Source of the DNA: Histomonas meleagridis
Lineage: Eukaryota; Parabasalia; Tritrichomonadida; Dientamoebidae
NCBI GenBank assembly: GCA_020186115.1
Contig: WSYJ01000075.1
Coordinates: 372,001-436,000 of the forward strand
Direction: 5' to 3'
DNA length: 64,000 bases
Positions 21,301 through 30,871 of this stretch are shown in pieces (the first letter of the stretch is position 1; each line of letters begins with the position of its first letter). Below the pieces are notes generated by a model. It saw only the letters and a program-made list of their open reading frames with translations, was not told the origin of the DNA and did no database searches. The position numbers and the translations under genes were made by a program.

Positions 21301-24300
21301 ACTTAAATTTATATTATTTTCTTTTTCTGAATCATTTTTAGTATTTTCATTTTCTTTAGCATTTTCGTTTTCTTCTTTAACATTTATTAAATTATTTTCT
21401 TTTTCTTCAATATTATTATAAATTGAATCATTATATAGTTTAAGTAACGCTTTATTATGCGTTTGATTTTTTCTCATCAAAATCATAAAAAATGAGAAAT
21501 CGATAAAATGCGATAAATTTTCTAATGAGAAATTACGATTTTCTTCAATTAAATAATTACAAAATTCATTTAGAAATAATAATTCCAATTCTTCTGAATC
21601 TTGACCATCAGCTTCACATATAATATCAATTAACATAAAAACTTTTTTCCAACTTAAATAAGTTTTCGGTATTAAAATTTTAATAAAATCATTTCGAAAT
21701 TCTTTGTTTGATATAAATATATAATATGAAATTAACCAAATTAAATAATTTGTATTATCATTAATATTTATTTTATTTAATAATACTAACATAATTTCAT
21801 TAGTTTTATTATCATTTAAATATAAACAAATACAACAAATAACAGAAATTAGATCAGGAAAAGTATCAATCGATTTTATTAAGTTTAAAATTAAATTATG
21901 TGAGATATTTTCATGTTTTAATTTAAATATCAATGAATTTAAATGAATCGATAATTCTTTTTTAGGTAAAATATTATTATCATGAATTTTACATATAAAA
22001 TCGAAAACACTTTTAATGATTTTCGAATGAATAGTATTTAATGCTTGACTTAATATTAAAAAATCGGATTTTTCTAACTTTAATGATAAAAATATATTTA
22101 TATTTTCTCTTAACATAGTATTTAACATTAACAAAAACAAATTCGAATGTTTTGGATTTTTATTATTACATTCATTACATATATAATAAAAATCTTGTTT
22201 CGTGAAATTGATTGCAGCAATTTTAGTTAAAAATGATATAAATATAATTCGACAACCATCGATATTTTGTTTAATATTTTTATTTTGAATCTTTTCATCA
22301 TCCCTAAAAGAATAATAATTATTAATATACATAACATAATTTGAAAATTTGATTTTTTTAATTGGTAAACAATGTACTAATATATTTGACCAATGATTTA
22401 ATATTAATGTATGTTCATTTATTGATGCCTTAATCCAAATTTCGTTATTAATTAAAATATATTTAAAAATCAGCTTTTTATGTTGTTGATTTAACATTTG
22501 AAACAAATCAAAAAAATATAAATATAAATCATATGTAATGAATTCAGTTGAATTTATTGATGTTAATAAATAAGAAATTGCCGAAATTTTATTCCTTTCC
22601 ATAAATTGTTTAGTAATTTCGTTATTACATAATAAAATTGTATATAATATTTTTGTCGAATATTTTGCAGATTGTTCCCATAATGTACCATCTTCAAAAG
22701 GGGAATCGAATAAAGTAAATAATGGTAAAATTAAATCGATCTCCCATTTAGATATTAAACAATCTGCAAATGTATTTTGATTTTCTTCTTCTTTATCATT
22801 ACTATTATAATTTTCATTTTCGGCTAAAAAATTTAATGAATTTGTTTTTCCTTTTGAACCTTTATAAAATATTTCATTTATTAAGTTTAAATCTGAATCA
22901 TTTGATAAAGAAATTGAATTTATTTCAATGTCTCCATAATCAAATGAATTTGCGCCAATTATAATTTGTAAATCATCTTTATGAATATTAAATTCAGTTG
23001 CTAATTTAGGCAAATTATAATTTAAGTTTAATGAAGATAAAAAATAAAATGATTCATTGATAATTAAATATGAAACAGAGATAAAATTCCAATGATCAAA
23101 TATTAAATTCTCTTTAAAATCAATATTTATTGATGAATTATTACTAAAACAAGCTAAATTAATTTTTAATCCTGAAAGAGAAAATGATATACTTGATTCA
23201 GAATTAAATATTGTTAATAATGTAATATCATTCTTATTTATATTATGTATATTACACCAAAATGATAAATGAAAAATCGGCGAATCAAAATTTTGATAAT
23301 TTTTTATTGATTTATATATAGTTCCATTTAATCTATAAGTTAAATGTTTCTTCCAATATTCTTCTAAAATTATATCATATAAAGTTTCTACAAACAATGG
23401 TTGAAACTTAGAAATAAATCCATTTTCATTACGTTTAAATAATGAAATAAATTTCAATACTATAGTTTGTGATGATTTTACTATAGAAATTGATTTTATT
23501 ATTTGTAAACATTTAGTTATTAATTCTTTATTATCAGTTATTTTTATTAAGTTTAATAATTCTAAATCAACACCAGAATCATGATATTTTAAACAGTTTT
23601 CTTTTATTCGACTTTGTTTAATTAATATATCTAAAAAATTTGTTATATGTTCAGTGTTTTGTATTAATGAAATAATTAATGGTATAAATTCACATTTTTC
23701 TATTAAATCATTTCCCGTGAATGACAAAAACAATTTATACAAATCTAAATCAATTTCTTCATATAAAGTTTCATTAGTTTTTTTAAGATAAGAAACATAA
23801 TGATTTAAATTAACATTATCTTTTATTAGATACATATATTTAATTGTTAATATATAAAATGTTTTACATTTGTTTATTTTAATTAAATTCGGATAAACTG
23901 ATTCAACAGTATCATTTAGAATTGAAATAAAAAGAAATTTTAATTCGTTTTTTTCATATATAATATATCTTATAGTTTTAAATATACTTTTTAATAAACT
24001 AATTGTTTTAATATATATTTTATTATCTTGATTTTCTTCATTATTCTTTAAGTTTTCAATAACTTTTTCTTTTAATTGTAATAAGTTCATTGATAAATTT
24101 AATTTTATTAAATGTGATAATGATTGAATCAAATTTTCTGTTTTAGTAAAAGTTAATATATAATAAGCACATAAATTAAACGCTTTTTTCTTCCAATTTT
24201 TTTCAAATAAATATGAAAAAAATGTATTTAAAAAATTATGATTCGTAAATAACAATTCCGAATTATTTGATTTAATAATTTCGGATATTATAACAAAGAT

Positions 24301-25842
24301 ATAATGCCTTGAAATCATTGCTTTCTCATGGAAATTAGAATTATCTCTTGATACATATGTATAAAAGTGATAAATACCAGAAATTGTTTCAATTGATTCT
24401 TTTGGATGTTTACAAATATACTCAAAAAAATAATTTTTTATTAACAAAATCCGTTCCATCCATTCGATAAAAAAATCGGGAAATTTATATATAAAATTAA
24501 AAAATTCTTTAAGTGAAAATTTATCATTTCTTAAGATTAATATTAATAAAAATATTCGAATTTCATTTAACTCTTCATAACCATTAATAATGTTTTGCTT
24601 GGAATATTTTGGATCAAATATAATTGGAAATTCGAAAATTGATTTCAATGAAAACGTTTCAATATATTTTTCCGATGTATTTGATAATCCATTAATAAAC
24701 ATTAATATTAAACCAAGTGTTCCTTCTCCATTTAAATGTATTAATGGAAATATTAAATCAAAAAATGTATCAAATGATTTTGTTGTTTCATTATTATTAT
24801 CTTTTAAAATTTTATTTATAAAATTTGTTATCTTTTTAGAATATAAATCAAAATTAATATTTATTTTCACATCAATTTTCTCATCTGTAAATTGATATAA
24901 TGAATTACTTTCTGGTTCTGATAACTCAAGTAAATTCGTTTCTTTGATTGTTGGAATCGGAATTATTTTACGTGGAATCGAATTCTTAATAATTTCCTTC
25001 AAAATTATATCTTCACTTAAAACAGGTTTACCACTTGTAACAATATTAAAATAACATGAAATAGAATCACTTAGATCTAAATTTTTTGTGATGATGTCGG
25101 TGATATTATTTGAGGGTAAAAATGTATTTTCATCGATTGGCAAATCTTTAAGAATTGAAAAAATACACTGCAAAATAGATTTATTTGATTCAAACTTGTT
25201 AAGAATTATTGCAATTAAATTAGTTGGTGATGAATATATATTATGTGAAACTTTAAAAAAATTGTTTAAGCTTGAAAATAAAGTAACTGGAGTCTCTGGT
25301 AAAGCGCTGTTGGCTACAAGTTTAATTCCAAAGTAATATGAAGAAAGAGCAATTTCCTGGAATTCATTATAAATTTGTAAAAGCAATTCAAATATTATAT
25401 GTGAATCTTGAAAGAGAAAATTTGGGAATTCGAGGACCCAATAAACAAATGAATATAATGTAAAAAGACTACAGTTTAAATTGTCCTGAAAATTAATTTG
25501 TAAATCTAATAGTTCTGATTTTTGTGGCATAAAATCTGTAAATTTAGGTGCAATGATTTCACGTATTTGATCAAGTTCTGATCCTTGAATTTTTTCAATA
25601 TTTTCAACCGAAATTTTAGGAAACTTAGAAGGAACAATAAATAGAAAACCTGACGTTTCTTCATTCTTTGGGTAGTATTTTAATATTGTTGCAATTGGAG
25701 AAGGATCAAATTCTTTCATTGCTGAGTGGATTATCGGCTTCCTGAGCAAACCTCCGATGGATTTTATTTGAATACACACAATTTTCACATGAAAGTTGAT
25801 CTGCCTATTCAAATTATGTGATTCAATTTTTACATAAAGCAT
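18385..25842 (-). CDS. Giant BEACH-domain protein (PH-BEACH-WD40)
   Basis: The protein is about 2485 residues from the ATG at 25842; the next ATG, at 25719, is an equally possible start, and a longer frame needs a TTG. Domains are: a helical N-terminal half, a concanavalin A/LamG-like segment (~850-1000, SPIFHLSFWCN), a low-complexity Asn/Glu stretch (~1490-1520), a PH-BEACH region (~1785-1870, CTLIHIKGEIKGEFQLYKTH), the BEACH domain (~1890-2200; TNLWCESKISNFDYLIYLN, GRSFNVLSQYPIFPW, PFAKMHVQFQGGHFDCPERL, ELTPEFFFQPEIL) and C-terminal WD40-like repeats (~2270-2480). This is the LYST/LvsA/neurobeachin architecture, acting in vesicle and lysosome-related traffic. Length is in the normal range. 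The stop overlaps TAAA. Which BEACH subfamily it belongs to is undecided. Confidence 0.92.
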   Translation of the reverse strand: MLYVKIESHNLNRQINFHVKIVCIQIKSIGGLLRKPIIHSAMKEFDPSPIATILKYYPKNEETSGFLFIVPSKFPKISVENIEKIQGSELDQIREIIAPKFTDFMPQKSELLDLQINFQDNLNCSLFTLYSFVYWVLEFPNFLFQDSHIIFELLLQIYNEFQEIALSSYYFGIKLVANSALPETPVTLFSSLNNFFKVSHNIYSSPTNLIAIILNKFESNKSILQCIFSILKDLPIDENTFLPSNNITDIITKNLDLSDSISCYFNIVTSGKPVLSEDIILKEIIKNSIPRKIIPIPTIKETNLLELSEPESNSLYQFTDEKIDVKININFDLYSKKITNFINKILKDNNNETTKSFDTFFDLIFPLIHLNGEGTLGLILMFINGLSNTSEKYIETFSLKSIFEFPIIFDPKYSKQNIINGYEELNEIRIFLLILILRNDKFSLKEFFNFIYKFPDFFIEWMERILLIKNYFFEYICKHPKESIETISGIYHFYTYVSRDNSNFHEKAMISRHYIFVIISEIIKSNNSELLFTNHNFLNTFFSYLFEKNWKKKAFNLCAYYILTFTKTENLIQSLSHLIKLNLSMNLLQLKEKVIENLKNNEENQDNKIYIKTISLLKSIFKTIRYIIYEKNELKFLFISILNDTVESVYPNLIKINKCKTFYILTIKYMYLIKDNVNLNHYVSYLKKTNETLYEEIDLDLYKLFLSFTGNDLIEKCEFIPLIISLIQNTEHITNFLDILIKQSRIKENCLKYHDSGVDLELLNLIKITDNKELITKCLQIIKSISIVKSSQTIVLKFISLFKRNENGFISKFQPLFVETLYDIILEEYWKKHLTYRLNGTIYKSIKNYQNFDSPIFHLSFWCNIHNINKNDITLLTIFNSESSISFSLSGLKINLACFSNNSSINIDFKENLIFDHWNFISVSYLIINESFYFLSSLNLNYNLPKLATEFNIHKDDLQIIIGANSFDYGDIEINSISLSNDSDLNLINEIFYKGSKGKTNSLNFLAENENYNSNDKEEENQNTFADCLISKWEIDLILPLFTLFDSPFEDGTLWEQSAKYSTKILYTILLCNNEITKQFMERNKISAISYLLTSINSTEFITYDLYLYFFDLFQMLNQQHKKLIFKYILINNEIWIKASINEHTLILNHWSNILVHCLPIKKIKFSNYVMYINNYYSFRDDEKIQNKNIKQNIDGCRIIFISFLTKIAAINFTKQDFYYICNECNNKNPKHSNLFLLMLNTMLRENINIFLSLKLEKSDFLILSQALNTIHSKIIKSVFDFICKIHDNNILPKKELSIHLNSLIFKLKHENISHNLILNLIKSIDTFPDLISVICCICLYLNDNKTNEIMLVLLNKININDNTNYLIWLISYYIFISNKEFRNDFIKILIPKTYLSWKKVFMLIDIICEADGQDSEELELLFLNEFCNYLIEENRNFSLENLSHFIDFSFFMILMRKNQTHNKALLKLYNDSIYNNIEEKENNLINVKEENENAKENENTKNDSEKENNINLSKNVKIFYGSKEVFDLGTEENINFKKLFKKLYVVTFQKSSDYRIGLRINEDGTWEDIEFFKKLIQLSEKYEFPLINGRYQTILYFLYKYQPELNQCIKFNENEKQISLQNFYETNNNCVSRLFSLNQILVKNELNQIIENTFSYHAENHEEQLEKQNLAKSTKDMMTQLILGIKKRKQESQHIWDQLWSSLSINGGPWSNSDKTNNKIRWKRDNTICYKFCPIKMRRNYKFMKYRNINSVNSDEKKTMSTSNSIHNLISHKQTQINCENCIIKEKCTLIHIKGEIKGEFQLYKTHIQLMFAKKIYVIINSSINYALRRTIFHQDCAIEIFCNDGKSYFIDFGDSRSFSVLEKLTYYSNCPYIQTKTFSQYYKTLPITNLWCESKISNFDYLIYLNIFSGRSFNVLSQYPIFPWLIQDYDSEELNLLNENTFRDLHLPIGALTKEKLEYLLNHYNEYHSEGLPAFLYASGPVSPLSICILMIRMEPFAKMHVQFQGGHFDCPERLFYSLKETYYSLIQQTNTEYWELTPEFFFQPEILINDNNFNFGKPVSNNIKSIDNVVLPKWAKNPFDFIYLHRKILESDYVSNHINDWIDLLWGYKQKGNNALEAYNLYNEKLYEDVWTKYKFTDEIMRKSIEDTLGFVGQIPHQLFDEPHPKKIIKNNSNNYDINSNLIMLNDIPKFNSCFLVEDYQTKEPLFYFFDEKTGFFIMNNNFKIIFTNKQIKISKKFTMKRISNEIIAFINSEDMNNFYIFNTTSKNLSNIKASHEYITASGEFIACCGNDSILNIFKLNDLNKPFASLRQYRDRITCCCISKTYHSTVIGTLDGSLIIGTLETCLTVRVIELKDLIPYKILITEGWGFIVVYVCEVNTKKYKILVYSINGMFICEKKMDSQINYWITWNSVKGFDFLAVAQMRRISIYEVYFMNRIGIEKRLKNNVVEMKYYKDKEKMIFVEEGNIIEEIIYPINELSVC

Positions 25843-26320
25843 AGAAAAAGATGAAGGAAAAAGCAACGAAAAACATATATTTTCGGAGAAACTATTTCAT
25901 ATCAATATTTACATGTTCAAAATGAATTTTGATTTATTAGTTATTCCAATGTAATTATAAACAATAAAATTTTAATCATTTCTTTCTATTTGAAGAAATG
26001 GGAGTTTCGAAGGAGGCCGTTATTTTGACACAGCAAACTTTTTGAACCTTTAAAGGTTGACACCTGGCAAACGTTGTCAGTTATATTTTCGATCAATTGA
26101 AAAAATCCAATGACTTTAACCGAAAAGTCATAAACCGTTATGTCAATACGTTTTAAAAGTCATATCACATTCATAAATGCAACTCAATTAAGAAGTCTCC
26201 TATGAGGGAATAGGTTGTTTATAATGTTGAGAGCATTGCATCGCCAGAAAGCAATATCTGTAACCAGGCTGCTATGTGTTTAATGTAACTAACGGCAAAT
26301 CCAAAATAATTTTCAACTTC
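25843..26320. other. Intergenic, promoter-like motifs
   Basis: No gene. It contains a perfect 14-bp palindrome AACCTTTAAAGGTT (26045-26058) and AACCGTTAT / AATACG motifs near 26130-26150, of the kind found upstream of genes elsewhere in the window. Confidence 0.4.
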
Positions 26321-26321
26321 T

Positions 26322-27240
26322 ATGAGTTTAAACATATCAAATATATCACTTTCAGATTTATTACGTACTATATCCTTATTTCTTGCTTATCTAATTATTG
26401 ATTGGATTAAAAGAACTAATCAACTGTTTTTTGGTGAACAAGACTTCAATTTATTTTTGCAAAACATGTACCAACAAAGTATTTCTCTCTTCGCAACTTT
26501 TGATATTCATGCTGTATCATTATTTGCAAAAATATGTGAGATATACTTCGATTATCATATTGAAACAATAATTTTTTCAATGTCTTGTACAGCAAAATTT
26601 TAGAGATTTTTTTTTATTAATACCTCACTGAGTGAAGAGAATTTAATTCCATCTCATAATCTTCTAATTCTTAGATTTGTATTTTCATATCTTTGTCCTC
26701 CTTATGTCCCCGTATTTATTAATCTTTTTTCTATCATCCGATTCTAATTTAAAGATTAATATGTTAAAGGTAATTTGAAATTCTTGAAATACCACAACTT
26801 AAACTTCCAGCATGCAATTGCCTTACATTAATAGCAGGAATTTTTTATGATGAAACACTTCCAAAAGAATTCATGATAAAACACTTGCGATTTAAATGAA
26901 GCCCCAGTAAATCTTAGGAATGCATTTTTTTCACTTATTAATGGAATAATTCAACATTTTTTATACCATTATTTTCAACTTTAAAGAGTTCAACAATTAT
27001 ATTTTAAGAAAACAGATTTTAATAAAGAATCAACATGTGTATCAAATAAAATTATTAGAAACTTAGCAAAATTATTTTTTTCCCTTATTAACTTTTATTT
27101 AAAATTACTCATTCAATATTAGATAAAAAAATTTGTTTATGGTTGCGGAAATGCTTGTGTACATATTTTGAGTGAAATTGCCAAAATATCTGATGCTTTG
27201 AACATTAGAGTTAGTGAATATTTACCATTACTAATTTTAT
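26322..27240 (+). pseudogene. Decayed gene, helical-repeat-like
   Basis: The first 93 codons are open (MSLNISNISLSDLLRTISLF ... FAKICEIYFDYHIE). Further on, coding-like segments separated by stops and frame changes persist to ~27240, for example LNEAPVNLRNAFFSLINGII and ACVHILSEIAKISDALNIRV. The pattern of hydrophobic helices resembles HEAT/ARM-type repeat proteins such as exportins, but the family cannot be fixed. No intron signals reconnect the pieces. Confidence 0.4.
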
Positions 27241-28467
27241 AAAATTTTTTGTGTTTGAGGTTGGAGTTTAAACGGTTGCCATTTTTTTTTTTTTTTTAAT
27301 TATTATTATTATTATTGGTTAAAGATCTTCAGAATAAATTTGTGTTTTTGGTATAAAATTGAGATTGCCATAATAAGGATTTTTTTTTAATTATATGCTT
27401 ATTTTGGAATTGGTGAATAATATTTTATCAATTTTAAGATATCGAAAGAGTCATTAATTACATACATTGAACGGAATTGCTTTATAACATATAATGTTTA
27501 ATAGATTAATTTATTTTCTATTAAATATATTTCAAGATCAAAAAAAATTTGAGTTTCATATTATTATGAACATTTGCACTGCTATCAAACCATATATTGG
27601 ACAAATATTTTTCATAGATAAAATTATTTTGAATTCGTAAAAACGATCAAATTTCTAACAAAAAGTTAAAATATTCATGCTATGATAATATTTTATAAAA
27701 TATTTATAATTATTAGCATAAATACTAATTATAAATATATGTTATTGACTCCTAGTTACTAGTTTCTCTAAATTATAATCTAATCAGATAAAAAAACCGA
27801 AATTTAAAATATTATAATGATAGTAATTAAATTTCAATATGACTATAGTACATTGTTTTATACATATTTTTATTTGTTTTTTCGTAAATGTGTGGGAGAT
27901 TAATTCTTATAGTTCCTTTCACATAATTTTTTCATTTAGAATTGAATGCAAAATGATCGTTAGCTTTTTCATTGTTGTTTTCTCAACGTTGATAGACTTG
28001 ATGATGTGTATTTGAAAGAAACTCAATGATTTGGTAGATCTGACAGAGATTCCGACTCTGGAGATGTCCCTTCAGAATATTTGTAATTATTTTTTGATCA
28101 AATACACTTAAAATATTGAATAAAAATAATTTGACTAGTTTCGGATTATTCGAATATATGACTTTTATATATATAAATTGAATATTTCGAAATTTGATCA
28201 AAAAATTATGAAATACAACTGCGGACAAAATCATAATATCTGATGACAATTATCGCAACTCACAGTATTTTGTGATATTTTAATCCCTTTTTTCCTGAAA
28301 AAAAATATGTTCATATCTAATCATTTTCAAATGTCACACCAATAAATTACAAAAAAGGTAACAAAACGTAACCAATAGCAAAACTCTATTTGACATTTAC
28401 AGTTATTTTCTTGAACATTCAGTTGTTGCACATCCGAAAAAATTTGTATTATTCAGCTGTTTACTGA
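27241..28467. other. AT-rich intergenic with simple and dispersed repeats
   Basis: Contains a T homopolymer followed by an ATT run (27280-27316). A ~70-bp element at 28139-28212 recurs at 35038-35110. An 88-codon minus-strand ORF (27983-28249) overlaps it; the repeated part reads FLIKFRNIQF...IKVIY.NNP in both copies. I see no recognisable gene. Confidence 0.4.
28139..28212. repeat. Dispersed ~70-bp repeat, copy 1
   Basis: Nearly the same sequence as 35038-35110 (shared core AATTGAATATTTCGAAATTT followed by GATCAAAAAATTAT). An imperfect inverted copy of its end (TTTTTTGATCAAAT) lies at about 28089-28102, so it may be the arm of a small palindromic (MITE-like) element. Confidence 0.5.
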
Positions 28468-30249
28468 CTACACTCTCGTCATACGTACTTCGTTAAGTAT
28501 ACTCGATGCCTCCTTCAGTGCCTTAATTAATTCGACGCATTTCTTCCTTCTTGCTGCGACTTCCGGATCCTCTGTGAGGTTTGGCTTCAGCACGAGTCTC
28601 TTGAACAACTCATGTCTTAAGTACTCGGTTGATTGCTTAATGAGAATTCGGTGTACACCTTTTGCGATTTGATCTTCGACTTCTCTACGACATATTAAGA
28701 AATATCTTTCAGCCAATTCGAGAAGAAGTTCAACATTACTTTGTAATGAACCACTTTGTAAATGTGCTTTTGTCTTTTCTTTAAATGTTGGATGCTCAGA
28801 GTTAATATATGCTTCTTGTGTATCAATGAAATCCTTAATAAATGTTGTGCATTCTTCAAGATTTTCCTTGGTAATATCTAATATCGATTGCGATAAAAGA
28901 GCTTTCGCTTTTGGAAATCGATCTAATTCAGCAAGGTGCACTTTTTCGTGTAACTCCATCAAACGGTGGTGAACCATTTCAGCGGCTTCAATTGAAGGGG
29001 CTCTCAATTTTTCAATATATTCGATCGTTAACCGTGTGAATGTTGCCTCGGGGAAGAACAATGCCCTTTGAATGCCACTGTTAGCCTCAATCATGTTGGC
29101 TACATCTTCTCTCTTCATAGTAGTTGGTAATGGGATAGTGTTTAGCTTTGCAGGGAAATCATTAACAAGATAACTCATCAAATAATAACCACCATCGATA
29201 CCTGTAGCTCTTAATTCATCTGATGTACCAAGTAACAAAGAGTTGTATATAGATAAATAATGCTCAATCATTCTATATAAAAGCATTTGTTGTTCTTCAA
29301 TATTATCTCCAAATGTTTCACCATATCCTTCAAGTTCAGCCTTCTTACGTCTTAGTAACTCATTTATTTCATTGTGGACGGCTGGAAGATGCTTCTTAAT
29401 ATGTTTCATCAAAATTTGATTAAGTGTACTTGCAAGATATGGATAACCATTAACATCAGCAATGTCTCTGTAGTCGTTACTTGTTACAAAGAATCTGTGT
29501 TCTTCTTCAAGTACTTTGCTCATTGGTTTTTTGGTGTTAATGTCTTGTTGTGAACGATTAACAACGCCAATGAAGCCGAGCTTGAGTGGATAGACTTTGT
29601 TTGTGAGGATGTCACGTGCATTTGTGCCTTTATCCATAATATCGAGTTTTGTCAATACGCCAATTGTACGATCTCCTTGTGGATCTACTTCTTTGGCAAT
29701 GAGAAGTGAATCTGAGTTTGCAATATCAGTGTTTGCTGGTGAAATGGCAAGAATGATGGAATTTTCTGGTTTGATATATTTAAGAACCATATTGCGAATA
29801 AGTTGTGGAAGGTCATGTGATTGCCCTTCGGTGGCAACTTTGGTTAGACCTGGAAGATCGACTAATGTAAGATTCAAAACATTTGGTGAATATACTTTAA
29901 GGCCAATAGGTGCATCAGTAACGCCCTTATCATGGCATACACGTTCGGTTTCATCTTCAATCTCTTTACGAACGAGATCAAAATTAGTGAACTTCTTATC
30001 GGGAAGATGAAGGAAGTATGCATATTCTTCAGGTGTATCAGTGTGAATAAGTTGAAGGATAAGAGGACGACGAGTTACAATTCCAGAACCACGAGGGAGA
30101 AAATCTTTTTGAACCAAAGATTCGAGAACAGAAGATTTACCACAACTTTGGCATCCTACAACAACAATCTGAGGGAGGTGGATTGAATCGTTTCCAACTC
30201 TTGCAAAAACATCCTGGAGTTTGTTTAAAACAGGGATGAGGGCCTGCAT
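28468..30249 (-). CDS. Dynamin-related GTPase
   Basis: This 593-residue protein has a full dynamin GTPase domain (~20-300): P-loop GCQSCGKSS (32-40), switch GIVTRRPL with Thr59, DLPGLTKV (G3) and TKLDIMDKG (G4). The middle/stalk region (~310-480) and a C-terminal GED (~500-593, ERYFLICRREVEDQIAKGV) follow. It lacks a PH domain and Pro-rich tail, and is shorter than Vps1 or Drp1 (about 700) because the variable insert between stalk and GED is reduced. Such proteins sever membranes; in trichomonads they are linked to hydrogenosome division and vesicle scission. Two Myb-core motifs (AACGGTTTT and AAACCGTC) lie within 40 nt of the ATG at 30249. Codon usage is less AT-rich than in the flanks, suggesting good expression. 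Confidence 0.95.
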   Translation of the reverse strand: MQALIPVLNKLQDVFARVGNDSIHLPQIVVVGCQSCGKSSVLESLVQKDFLPRGSGIVTRRPLILQLIHTDTPEEYAYFLHLPDKKFTNFDLVRKEIEDETERVCHDKGVTDAPIGLKVYSPNVLNLTLVDLPGLTKVATEGQSHDLPQLIRNMVLKYIKPENSIILAISPANTDIANSDSLLIAKEVDPQGDRTIGVLTKLDIMDKGTNARDILTNKVYPLKLGFIGVVNRSQQDINTKKPMSKVLEEEHRFFVTSNDYRDIADVNGYPYLASTLNQILMKHIKKHLPAVHNEINELLRRKKAELEGYGETFGDNIEEQQMLLYRMIEHYLSIYNSLLLGTSDELRATGIDGGYYLMSYLVNDFPAKLNTIPLPTTMKREDVANMIEANSGIQRALFFPEATFTRLTIEYIEKLRAPSIEAAEMVHHRLMELHEKVHLAELDRFPKAKALLSQSILDITKENLEECTTFIKDFIDTQEAYINSEHPTFKEKTKAHLQSGSLQSNVELLLELAERYFLICRREVEDQIAKGVHRILIKQSTEYLRHELFKRLVLKPNLTEDPEVAARRKKCVELIKALKEASSILNEVRMTRV

Positions 30250-30871
30250 TTAATGACGGTTTCTCGTCAAAACCGTTATTGTATCGTTGTTTCGGTGACG
30301 GTTTTAACTGGTGTTTCTTCTTGACCATATTACAAATTTTAAAGCAAAAAATATACTTCAATAAAAAAACAAAATAACTTTAAGCATTATTCAGGTTGTA
30401 CTAACTTCTAGTTATAATTACTTGTTGCCACCAATTTTATGGGAATTAATTAATTTTAATTATGGAAAAAATATATTTTAAAATCTTGTATTACCAGTTT
30501 GTAATTAATTTAATGAGTTAATTTATCTTTCTTAATTAAAACTCAATGAAAAGTTCATTTCTTGTATTATAAAAATATTTTATTTCATCAAAACAGTATA
30601 TTATTAGCCGTGATAATAGGAAATAAGGCATTTCTTTTATATTTTCGTTCGGCTTCTTTTATTGCGGTTTAAAATGTATATCTTAAAACTTTTTATTAGC
30701 GAACGAATTAAAGATAAAATACTTTATAATATTTTTAATTGAAATTATTTTTATTCCTGTGAATTAATTCTTTCTGGATTGTTTTTTAATATGAAAGCGG
30801 TTGGACATAAATTCATTAAGTGTAAAAATTTTGGTTGCTAAGGTTTTTCCATAAAAAATATATTTTTTTCT
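30250..30871. promoter_or_regulatory. Divergent intergenic promoter region
   Basis: 622-bp spacer between the divergent dynamin and Nap1-like genes. AACGGTTTT and AAACCGTC (minus strand, near 30250-30290) flank the dynamin start. The remainder is AT-rich with no gene. Confidence 0.4.

Noticed and set aside
27983-28249. 88-codon minus-strand gene
   Set aside because: Built largely on a dispersed repeat; only the repeat part recurs.
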